Assembly (NCBI GenBank): GCA_947487925.1
Contig: CANLCA010000175.1
Span: forward strand, 1-6,376
From: Verrucomicrobiales bacterium
GTDB lineage: Bacteria; Verrucomicrobiota; Verrucomicrobiia; Limisphaerales; F1-80-MAGS106
DNA length: 6,376 bases
Direction: 5' to 3'
Both the position numbers and the translations under genes were made by a program. The notes beneath the pieces are model-generated. The model was not told the origin of the DNA. It saw nothing but the letters and a program-made list of their open reading frames with translations, and did not search any database. Below are positions 1-6,376 of this stretch, in pieces; within the stretch, counting starts at the first letter, position 1, and each line of letters opens with the position of its first letter.

Positions 1-1
1 G

Positions 2-385
2 AACATGCCGGCCTGGACACGCGATGGGCTGGTCCTGTTCTCACGGAGGCTCCCCGGATCGAAGGTCGCCTGGGAATTTCAGCCTCAGCGACCCGACACG
101 GATCATTTCAACCGAGACTTCAAACCGGACATCGCCCAAGGTGGTACGGAAATCTGCCTCGTCGACACCCAGGGAAGGGGGGTGACTCGGCTGACTCAGA
201 GCAAGCTGCCCGTGTGGGATTTCCGCGCCAGCGAATCTTCAGATGGGAAACGGATTCTCTTTTGCCGAGCCGCGACGGGGGGAGTGCCGGCAATTTGGGT
301 GATGGACAGTGACGGTCGGCATCCGCGGATGCTGACTCGTGGCCTCGACAACAAGGGCGCCGACCATCCACGCTGGCTGCCGTAG
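2..385 (+). CDS. TolB/PD40-like beta-propeller protein, C-terminal fragment (5' partial)
   Basis: This is the last 127 codons of a gene that begins before the window; the frame is open to the window edge and ends with TAG at 383-385. The methionine at position 5 is probably internal, because it sits inside a propeller-blade motif (PAWTRDG followed by a strand VLFSRR). At least two more blade-like units follow: EICLVDTQGRGVTRLT, then SSDGKRILFCRA and IWVMDSDGRHPRMLT, ending in DHPRWLP. The alternation of 'SDGKRI-F' strands with 'I-v-DsdG---r-LT' strands is the PD40/WD40-like pattern of TolB-type propellers. Such domains usually bind proteins or ligands in the periplasm, but the missing N-terminus could hold a catalytic or kinase domain, so no function is assigned. 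It is co-directional with, and in the same reading frame as, the next gene, with a short gap, which suggests co-transcription. Confidence 0.8.
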   Translation, partial: NMPAWTRDGLVLFSRRLPGSKVAWEFQPQRPDTDHFNRDFKPDIAQGGTEICLVDTQGRGVTRLTQSKLPVWDFRASESSDGKRILFCRAATGGVPAIWVMDSDGRHPRMLTRGLDNKGADHPRWLP

Positions 386-463
386 TGCGGAGAAGCCGCG
401 TCCTTAGTGGGATTGCTGATGGCCACAACAACCGGAATTCAACCGTATGGTGCGCGAAATGGG

Positions 464-2797
464 ATGGCCCGAGCCAACCGGCTACTCAGTCGTGCTCTCT
501 GCGCGACGGGGCTGCTTGCAGTGTTCGCTGCCACGCTGACGACTTCGGCTGCCTCCGCTCAAACCCGGGCGCCACTTTCGGAAATGATTGTGACGGATGA
601 AGATCGACAGCATTGGTCCTATCTTCCAATGCAGAGTCCGCCACTGCCCGCCACCAAGAACACCGCGTCCTTGCGCACGCCAGTGGATCGCTTCATCCTC
701 TCGGCGCTTGATGCGAAAAATTTGGCGCCATCACCCGAGGCGGACCCAAGGAAACTCTGCCGGCGAATCTACTACGATTTGATTGGGTTGCCGCCCGAAC
801 CGGACCAGGTTGAGATGTTCGTGAAGGGTTGTAAGCACGATGCAAAGCTGGCCGTGGAATCGTTGGTCGACCAGTTACTGGCCAGCCCACACCATGGGGA
901 GCGCTGGGGACGGCATTGGCTGGACGTGGTGCGCTACGCCGACAGCGATGGACAGGAAAGCGACGCGGACAGGCCGACCGCCCATCACTACAGGGACTTT
1001 GTCATCCGCAGCCTGAATGACGACCTCCCGTTCGACACTTTTGTGCGCTGGCAGATCGCGGGCGACGAACTGGAGCCGGACGATCCTCAAGCCATTGCCG
1101 CCACGGGTTTCATCGTCGCCGGGACTCACGCGGCCCTGCCGGACAACCTGATGGAGGAGGAGAGAACCCGCACTCGCTTCAACGAACTGGATGATATGAT
1201 CGCGACGACAGGCACCGCCATGCTGGGCCTGACCCTGGGCTGCGCGCGATGTCACGATCACAAGTATGATCCCGTTCCAAGACGGGACTACTACCGTTTG
1301 TTAGGGGCGTTCAACGGAGGCGACCGCGCTGAGGTGCCTCTGGGGCGGCTCGAAGAAGTTCGACGCCATCGAGAGTTGGAGGTGAAGTGGAAGAAGGAAA
1401 GTGAGACTGCCAAGAAGCGACTGAACGACTGCCTCAAGGAGGTGAAGAAGCCGTACGAGACGGCTGTGTGGCACGCCAAGATTGAGGCGCTGCAGATCAG
1501 CGATAATGAAAAGGCTCTTCTAAAAAACCATCCCGACAGCGAGGAAAGCAAACTTCTGGGGAGGAAGTTTTCCAAGGAACTGAAGGTGGAAGACAAAAAC
1601 TTCAGACCTTACCTTTCGAACGAGGACCGGGCCCGGTGGGATTCCCTTGAACAGGCGTTCAAGGTTGTGGAAGCCCGCAAACCGACGCCACTGCCCACGG
1701 CGCTGGGCTTTTCGGACTTCGGCGCGAAGCCGCGCGAAACGTATCTTCTTGCGCGCGGTGATTTTCGGGCGAAGGGCGAGCTGGTCGAGCTGGGATTTCT
1801 GACCGCGCTGATGAGGGGCAAAACGCCGGAGGATTATTGGGCAATCGCGAGGGCGAACAGGCGCCGATCCGATTCCACCCAACAAAGGCGCGCTTTGGCG
1901 GAGTGGATGACAGACCTTCGGCATGGCTCGGGGGCACTCGTCGCGCGTGTGATCGTGAACCGTGTCTGGCAACATCATTTCGGTCAGGGACTGGTCCGTA
2001 CCGTCAACGATTTTGGCGCGCGATCCGACCCCCCAACGCATCCCGAATTGCTGGAATGGTTGACGAGTGAATTTGTGAGGAGCGGCTGGAAGTTGAAGCC
2101 GCTGCACCGTCTGATCATGACCAGCTCAACCTATCTTCAGGACACTGGATTCGATGCTGCGAAAGCCAAGGTGGACCCAGACAACCGCCTCCTCTGGCGA
2201 CGGCGTCCGCAACGGATCGAGTCGGAAATCCTGCGCGACGGCATGCTCGCTGTGAGTGGCACATTGAACCACAAAATGTTTGGGCCTGCATTCAAGGCGC
2301 CCGTGGCGCCTGAGGCCATCCAGGCGCGCAACATGAAGGATCCCTATCCGAGGGATCTGAAAGACACAATCGCCACCCGCCGCCGCAGCATTTATATGTT
2401 CCACAAACGGGTGGTGCAGCAGCCGCTGATGCAAGTGTTCGACGGCCCCGATGCCCAGGCCAGTTGCGGTCGCCGCGAAAACACCACCGTCGCGCCGCAA
2501 GCGCTCGCGCTGCTGAACGACAAGTTCGTTCGCGCCCGTGCCCTGGACTTCGCTCGGCGGGTGGAGAAAGAGGGGGGTATGAGGATTGAATCACAAGTGA
2601 GGCTCGCCTGGCGCCTCGCACTTGGACGCGAGCCTTCAGCGACTGAAATGGAGTCGGGAACTGCCTTCTTGCACGCGCAACTTCATCGGCGTTCGACCCG
2701 TGAACCCAAAGAGCTGGGATCAGACCCGAAACATCTGGCTTGGGCGGATTTCTGTCAGGCGATTTTTGCGATGAACGAATTCATCTACGTGGATTGA
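464..2797 (+). CDS. Exported DUF1549-DUF1553 (PSCyt2-PSD1) protein lacking the PSCyt1 domain
   Basis: The predicted protein is 777 aa. I chose ATG 464 because it gives a compact Sec signal peptide: basic n-region (MARANRLLSR), hydrophobic core, cleavage near ASA-Q at residues 30-33. ATG 419 (weak GGGA at 409-412) and GTG 407 are in-frame alternatives that only lengthen the n-region. DUF1549 spans about residues 72-275, with the RYAD motif (157-160) and a heme-c-type CARCH at 260-264 continuing into DHKYDP. A charged, coiled-coil-like linker follows (about 295-350). DUF1553 runs from about residue 475 to near the C-terminus, with RVWQHHFGQGLV, TSSTY, the RRPQRIE segment and ENTTVAPQALALLND. 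The protein starts at the HWSYLP linker, where relatives first have a PSCyt1 cytochrome domain, so it has one CxxCH only. Family role is unknown; redox activity is inferred. The DUF1501 gene 68 bp downstream is the usual partner. Confidence 0.9.
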   Translation: MARANRLLSRALCATGLLAVFAATLTTSAASAQTRAPLSEMIVTDEDRQHWSYLPMQSPPLPATKNTASLRTPVDRFILSALDAKNLAPSPEADPRKLCRRIYYDLIGLPPEPDQVEMFVKGCKHDAKLAVESLVDQLLASPHHGERWGRHWLDVVRYADSDGQESDADRPTAHHYRDFVIRSLNDDLPFDTFVRWQIAGDELEPDDPQAIAATGFIVAGTHAALPDNLMEEERTRTRFNELDDMIATTGTAMLGLTLGCARCHDHKYDPVPRRDYYRLLGAFNGGDRAEVPLGRLEEVRRHRELEVKWKKESETAKKRLNDCLKEVKKPYETAVWHAKIEALQISDNEKALLKNHPDSEESKLLGRKFSKELKVEDKNFRPYLSNEDRARWDSLEQAFKVVEARKPTPLPTALGFSDFGAKPRETYLLARGDFRAKGELVELGFLTALMRGKTPEDYWAIARANRRRSDSTQQRRALAEWMTDLRHGSGALVARVIVNRVWQHHFGQGLVRTVNDFGARSDPPTHPELLEWLTSEFVRSGWKLKPLHRLIMTSSTYLQDTGFDAAKAKVDPDNRLLWRRRPQRIESEILRDGMLAVSGTLNHKMFGPAFKAPVAPEAIQARNMKDPYPRDLKDTIATRRRSIYMFHKRVVQQPLMQVFDGPDAQASCGRRENTTVAPQALALLNDKFVRARALDFARRVEKEGGMRIESQVRLAWRLALGREPSATEMESGTAFLHAQLHRRSTREPKELGSDPKHLAWADFCQAIFAMNEFIYVD

Positions 2798-2807
2798 CAG
2801 CGACCTT

Positions 2808-2852
2808 GCGCCCTCGACAGCGAAAGGCCATTGGCAAACACGTCGGAGGCGC
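2808..2852 (+). promoter_or_regulatory. Imperfect inverted repeat (hairpin) in the gap before the DUF1501 gene, covering an SD-like GGAGG
   Basis: The arms are GCGCCCTCGAC (2808-2818) and GTCGGAGGCGC (2842-2852). They pair with nine Watson-Crick pairs, one G-T wobble and one C-A mismatch, around a 23-nt loop. The loop contains a small GCC-ATT-GGC inverted repeat. The right arm contains GGAGG at 2845-2849, the only good Shine-Dalgarno-like match upstream of ATG 2866, though 16 nt away. No T-run follows, so it is not a classical intrinsic terminator. It could be an RNA element affecting translation or mRNA processing between the two cistrons, or chance in GC-rich DNA. Function is inferred only. 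Confidence 0.35.
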
Positions 2853-2865
2853 GTAGTAAAACATT

Positions 2866-4302
2866 ATGAGTCACCACTGCGGACGTTTCGAGACGTTCAG
2901 GAATCGACGCGATTTTTTGAAGAAAGCCGGCGCCGGCTTTGGCATGCTCGCCTTGGCCGATCTCCTGCGAGCTGATGGGCCCCTCACTGCGGGAATTCCG
3001 TTTTCATCCAGCGCTCAACCCTTCGCCTCTGGCTCGCCCATGGCACCACGCCGGCCGACTTATCGGGCGAGGGCCAAGTCCGTCATTTGGCTGTTCATGG
3101 AAGGCGCGCCGAGTTCGGTGGACCTCTTCGATCCCAAACCAGAACTGACGAAACGAGACGGGAAGCGGATCGCGATCGATGTGTTCAACGGAAATCCTGG
3201 GCCGTTGATGAAGTCACCTTTCAGCTTCAGGCAACACGGGCAGTCAGGGGCGTGGGTTTGTGAAAAGTATCCGAACGTGGCGAAGCACGTGGACGATTTC
3301 GCGCTCATCAAGTCGCTCTACAGCGAATCCAATGATCATGTGCCGGCGCTTTACCAGATCAACACCGGGATTCCGCGTCCGGGTTTCCCGAGCGCGGGAG
3401 CCTGGATCACCTACGGGTTGGGAAGCGAGAGCGAGAACCTTCCCGGCTACGTCGTGCTGGGCAACAACCAGGGCGTCAAAGGTGGTCCGCTCAACTGGAG
3501 CGCGGGCTTTCTCCCGACCAGCTACCAGGGTACGCTCTTCCGTTCTTCGGGAGCGCCCATCCTCAATCTCACCCTGCCGGAGCAAGTCACTCGCGCGGAT
3601 CAGAGGGCACAACTCGATCTGCTCAAGCAACTCAACGGCGATCATCTGAAGCTGCACGATGGCGAACCGGATTTGCTCGCGCGCATCCAAAGCTTCGAGC
3701 TGGCTTACCGAATGCAGATGGAAGCCGGGGGGTTGAATGACTTCTCCTCCGAGCCGGAGGAGACTCTTGCCCTTTACGGCCTCCATCAGGATGCGTCGAA
3801 GAATATCGGCGCCAAATGTCTCATGGCGCGACGGTTGATCGAGCGGGGCGTGCGTTTCGTTCAGGTTTACAGTGATGGCGAATGGGACGCCCACTCTGAT
3901 CTCAGGGGAAACCACTCTCATCATTGCGCCTCGACCGATCTGCCGATACATGGCCTGCTCACCGACTTGAAGCGCCGCGGCTTGATGGACAGCACTCTCG
4001 TGATTTGGGGGGGTGAGTTTGGCCGCATGCCGGTTTCCCAAGGCAATGGTGGCCGCGACCATAACCCGAACGGATTCATGGCCTGGATGGCTGGGGCAGG
4101 CATCCAAGGCGGGGTCAGTTATGGGGAGACAGATGAAATCGGATACAAAGCCGTGACGAACCGGGTGAGCGTCCACGATCTCCACGCCACCATGCTCCAC
4201 CTTCTCGGTATGGATCATGAAAAACTCACCTACCTCCATGATGGCCGGCGCTACCGCCTGACCGACGTGGCGGGCGAGGTGATCGGGAAAATACTCTCTT
4301 GA
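2866..4302 (+). CDS. DUF1501 family protein, Tat-exported, alkaline phosphatase/sulfatase-like fold
   Basis: This is a complete 478-aa protein of typical family length. ATG 2866 is well supported: in-frame TAG and TAA stops lie at 2854 and 2857, and a twin-arginine signal, NRRDFLKKAG (residues 13-22), follows with a hydrophobic stretch to about residue 34. Family motifs in order are MEGAPSSVDLFDPKP (78-92), DHVPALYQINTG, WDAH (340-343), WGGEFGR (381-387), GRDHNPNGF (396-404) and VHDLHATMLHLLG (436-448). The Asp and His residues in these blocks (D341, H343, H399, D438, H440) are candidate metal or active-site ligands by analogy with the alkaline phosphatase superfamily. No CxPxR formylglycine motif is present, so it is not a classical type I sulfatase. 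Tat export suggests folding, perhaps with cofactor, before secretion. The substrate is unknown. It follows its usual DUF1549/DUF1553 partner by 68 bp, and the two probably act together. Confidence 0.93.
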   Translation: MSHHCGRFETFRNRRDFLKKAGAGFGMLALADLLRADGPLTAGIPFSSSAQPFASGSPMAPRRPTYRARAKSVIWLFMEGAPSSVDLFDPKPELTKRDGKRIAIDVFNGNPGPLMKSPFSFRQHGQSGAWVCEKYPNVAKHVDDFALIKSLYSESNDHVPALYQINTGIPRPGFPSAGAWITYGLGSESENLPGYVVLGNNQGVKGGPLNWSAGFLPTSYQGTLFRSSGAPILNLTLPEQVTRADQRAQLDLLKQLNGDHLKLHDGEPDLLARIQSFELAYRMQMEAGGLNDFSSEPEETLALYGLHQDASKNIGAKCLMARRLIERGVRFVQVYSDGEWDAHSDLRGNHSHHCASTDLPIHGLLTDLKRRGLMDSTLVIWGGEFGRMPVSQGNGGRDHNPNGFMAWMAGAGIQGGVSYGETDEIGYKAVTNRVSVHDLHATMLHLLGMDHEKLTYLHDGRRYRLTDVAGEVIGKILS

Positions 4303-4484
4303 TTGTCGACGCCCCCAAAGACGGCCAACGAGCGTGGCATTCCAAGCCCTGGCGGACTCCAGGTGGAGGGCCTCAGTTTTCCGCTTGAGCGGATCAAGAA
4401 AGGTTCATTGAAGAAGCAATAAACAGCTCGGTTTTTAGCTACCCAGACTCCAGATGCGATGTATGATCCAAGCCAGCCAATGTT
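4303..4484 (+). other. Intergenic region, probable boundary between transcription units
   Basis: This 182-bp gap is the longest non-coding stretch in the window, and its second half (about 4390-4484) is visibly more AT-rich than the surrounding genes. A weak hairpin, CCTGG (4348-4352) with CCAGG (4359-4363), lies 14 nt before a TTTT run at 4377-4380. A second short one, TCCGC-TTGA-GCGGA, lies at 4380-4393. Neither is a convincing terminator. A TATGAT at 4462-4467 resembles a -10 box but has no matching -35. No coding potential or RNA gene was seen. A promoter for the downstream gene here is plausible from position alone. Confidence 0.35.
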
Positions 4485-6376
4485 ATGAAGGGATATTTCC
4501 AACAGCTGATTAGAAGCCTGTTTTCTTGCCTAGGGGTCTTCATTTGTTTTCTGCCCTCGGGGACCCGAGCGGCGTCCACTGCGCTGCAGTTTAACCGGGA
4601 TATCCGTCCGATCTTGGCGGACAACTGCCTCGCATGTCACGGGCCTGATTCCGCGAAACGGAAGGCCAGTTTGCGGCTCGACACCAGGGAAGGCCTTTAC
4701 GGGAAGACCAAGGATGAAGGGTTGGTCATCACACCCGGGGCGCTCGACAAAAGCGCACTTTGGAAAAGGATCGTCAGCACGGACAAGGACGAGATGATGC
4801 CGCCTCCGGAATCCCACAAGCTTCTGACGCCCGAGCAGAAGGAAAGGCTGAGGCAATGGATCGTGGCTGGAGCCGCCTGGCAGTCGCACTGGTCCTTCAT
4901 CAAACCCGAGCGGGGCTCGCTGCCAAAGGTTAAGAATCCTCGGTGGATTCGCAACTCGATCGATCCCTTTGTGCTCGAAAAACTGGAGGAGAAAGGCTTG
5001 TCGCCCGCGCCCGAGGCGGACCGGAGGACACTCGCCCGCCGCCTGGCTCTCGACTTGACCGGGCTGCCTCCCAAGCCGGCGGATCTTGAAGCGTTCATTT
5101 CGGACCGCTCCGCGAACTATTACGAGAAGTTTGTGAAACAATTGCTCGACTCTCTGAGCTGGGGAGAGCATCGGACACGTTATTGGCTCGATGCCGCGCG
5201 CTATGCGGACACTCACGGGTTGCATTTTGATAATTACCGGGAGATGTGGCCGTACCGCGACTGGGTGATCCGAGCGTTCAACTCCAACGAGGCATTCGAC
5301 CAGTTCGTCATCGAACAAATCGCCGGAGATCTCCTGCCTGAGCCAAGCCAGGACCAGATCATCGCGACGGGGTTTCATCGATGCAATATGACCACCAACG
5401 AGGGAGGGACCATCGAGGAGGAAAACCTGGTCAATTACGCCAACGACAGGGTCACGACGACGGGGTGGGTGTTCCTGGGCCTCACGCTCAACTGCTCCGC
5501 GTGTCATGATCACAAATTTGATCCCCTTTCGATGCGCGATTTTTATTCGATGGCCGCTTTTTTTCGGAACACGACTCAGACGGGACTCGACGGCAACGTG
5601 AAGGATTCCAACCCTAGTATCACCGTGGTGACGGACGCGATGGATCTCAAGCGCTGGAAGGCGCTGCCGGCGGAGATCGAGGTGGCCAAAAGCATGATGG
5701 AGAAGTCCAGGAAAGATGCGGAGCCCGAGTTTGCGAAGTGGGTTGGCGGTTTGCGCAAGGAGGACTTGGAACGAGAGCAGAGCGGAGAGACACCGGCTTT
5801 TCACGCGCCGCTGAATGACGGGAAGACGGACCAAATCCACTTCCGTGCTCAGGGTGTTGAAGGAGCCGTGGCTTCCACGGGACTTTTGAAAATCCTTGAG
5901 GACGGAAAAACCGGGCCCGCCCCGCGTTTCGGCAAAGACGTCACGGCCGCTTTCGCAGGCGTCGGCGACTACGACCAAGAGCAGCCTTTCTCATTCGGCT
6001 CCTGGGTGTACGTGCCGGAGAATTACAACGGTGCGGCGGCCATTCTCTCGCGCATGGATGAAGGGAATCACTATCGTGGCTGGGATCTTTGGATCGAGAA
6101 GGGTGAGTTTGCCTCGCACATCGTGCATCAGTGGCCTGGAAGCGCGATCAAGGTCCGCACGAACAAGCGCCTGGCGAAAACGGGGCAATGGCACCATGTC
6201 ATGGCTACTTATGATGGATCAGGGAAGGCGGAGGGCTTGAGGATTTACGTCAACGGCGCGGCGGCGGCGCTGGAAACGGAGAATGGCGCCGGGGTGAAGG
6301 GCACGCTTCGCACATCGGTGCCGTTCAGGCTCGCCCAGCGCAGCACCGGTGCCCATTTCGACGGCGTTGGATTGCA
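4485..6376 (+). CDS. PSCyt1-DUF1549-LamG protein, 3' partial (DUF1553 expected beyond the window)
   Basis: The frame is open from ATG 4485 to the window edge, giving 630 residues. An in-frame TGA at 4464 makes this the first possible ATG, and no clear ribosome binding site precedes it. A Sec signal peptide (residues 1 to about 30) is followed by a PSCyt1 cytochrome c-like domain: FNRDIRPILADNC with CLACH at 48-52, then SLRLDTREG, EMMPPPESHKLL (M104/M105 are possible distal heme ligands) and QWIVAGA. After the HWSF linker (135-138) comes DUF1549, about residues 157-365, with RYAD (239-242) and a second CxxCH, CSACHDHKFDP, at 337-347. From about residue 438 a LamG/concanavalin-like jellyroll begins, with PFSFGSWVYVP, GQWHHVMATYDG and LRIYVNG; it may bind carbohydrate. 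Relatives continue into a C-terminal DUF1553. It is a divergent paralogue of the 464-2797 product. Redox and glycan roles are inferred. Confidence 0.92.
   Translation, partial: MKGYFQQLIRSLFSCLGVFICFLPSGTRAASTALQFNRDIRPILADNCLACHGPDSAKRKASLRLDTREGLYGKTKDEGLVITPGALDKSALWKRIVSTDKDEMMPPPESHKLLTPEQKERLRQWIVAGAAWQSHWSFIKPERGSLPKVKNPRWIRNSIDPFVLEKLEEKGLSPAPEADRRTLARRLALDLTGLPPKPADLEAFISDRSANYYEKFVKQLLDSLSWGEHRTRYWLDAARYADTHGLHFDNYREMWPYRDWVIRAFNSNEAFDQFVIEQIAGDLLPEPSQDQIIATGFHRCNMTTNEGGTIEEENLVNYANDRVTTTGWVFLGLTLNCSACHDHKFDPLSMRDFYSMAAFFRNTTQTGLDGNVKDSNPSITVVTDAMDLKRWKALPAEIEVAKSMMEKSRKDAEPEFAKWVGGLRKEDLEREQSGETPAFHAPLNDGKTDQIHFRAQGVEGAVASTGLLKILEDGKTGPAPRFGKDVTAAFAGVGDYDQEQPFSFGSWVYVPENYNGAAAILSRMDEGNHYRGWDLWIEKGEFASHIVHQWPGSAIKVRTNKRLAKTGQWHHVMATYDGSGKAEGLRIYVNGAAAALETENGAGVKGTLRTSVPFRLAQRSTGAHFDGVGL

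Noticed and set aside
387..399. A GCGG-AGAAG-CCGC hairpin just after the propeller gene stop.
   Set aside because: It has only a 4-bp stem with no T-run, which is expected by chance in DNA of this composition.
1520..2107. A 195-codon minus-strand frame, and several shorter ones inside the 464-2797 gene.
   Set aside because: They overlap a well-supported coding frame and show no domain, signal peptide or ribosome binding site.
3244..4239. A 331-codon open frame on the minus strand.
   Set aside because: It is antisense to the DUF1501 gene, which has complete family motifs; the antisense product resembles nothing I recognise.
2866..4302. Annotation of the DUF1501 gene as a sulfatase.
   Set aside because: The fold is related, but no CxPxR formylglycine motif is present; its cysteines sit in contexts such as WVCEKYP and KCLMAR.
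4346..4380. A possible terminator after the DUF1501 gene (GCCCT/AGGGC or CCTGG/CCAGG stems, then TTTT).
   Set aside because: The alternative 5-bp stems compete with each other and the four-T run is separated from either stem, so it does not meet the pattern of an intrinsic terminator.
4462..4467. TATGAT as a -10 promoter element for the last gene.
   Set aside because: There is no -35-like hexamer at 16-18 bp spacing and no TGN extension, and a start there would leave only about 10 nt of leader.
4480..4488. A two-codon frame ATG TTA TGA whose stop overlaps the start codon of the last gene, which could suggest translational coupling or a leader.
   Set aside because: It is too short to judge, has no ribosome binding site, and is easily explained by chance.
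4530..5978. A 482-codon open frame on the minus strand.
   Set aside because: It lies wholly within the PSCyt1-DUF1549-LamG gene on the + strand, whose motifs (CLACH, RYAD, CSACHDHKFDP, LamG strands) are clear. The minus-strand product has no recognisable domain and is a shadow typical of GC-rich DNA.

Overview
The window comes from a GC-rich bacterium, most likely of the Planctomycetota-Verrucomicrobiota (PVC) group. The basis is its domain families: PSCyt1, DUF1549 (PSCyt2), DUF1553 (PSD1) and DUF1501 proteins are hugely expanded in planctomycetes and verrucomicrobia and uncommon elsewhere. A LamG-like insert in the last protein is reminiscent of soil or aquatic Verrucomicrobiota, but the sequence alone does not separate the two phyla.

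Layout, all on the + strand: (1) 2-385, the C-terminal end of a TolB/PD40-type beta-propeller protein whose start lies upstream; (2) 464-2797, an exported DUF1549-DUF1553 protein that has no N-terminal PSCyt1 cytochrome domain; (3) 2866-4302, a complete Tat-exported DUF1501 protein of the alkaline-phosphatase/sulfatase-like fold; (4) 4485 to the window end, the first 630 residues of a second, larger PSCyt1-DUF1549-LamG protein, presumably continuing into DUF1553 outside the window. Gaps are 78 bp, 68 bp and 182 bp. The first three genes look like one transcription unit. The 182-bp, visibly more AT-rich gap before gene 4 could begin another.

The arrangement is two successive copies of the usual PVC pair, a DUF1549/DUF1553 protein followed by a DUF1501 protein. 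The second DUF1501 partner would be expected just downstream. All recognisable products are exported: genes 2 and 4 carry Sec-type signal peptides and gene 3 carries a twin-arginine signal. The biochemical role of these families is not established. A role in periplasmic or surface processing of complex (for example sulfated) polysaccharides, with c-type heme redox chemistry, is inference.

No RNA gene, mobile element, CRISPR array or defence system was seen. The most interesting non-coding signal is an 11-bp imperfect inverted repeat in the gap between genes 2 and 3, whose right arm contains the only Shine-Dalgarno-like GGAGG near the DUF1501 start.
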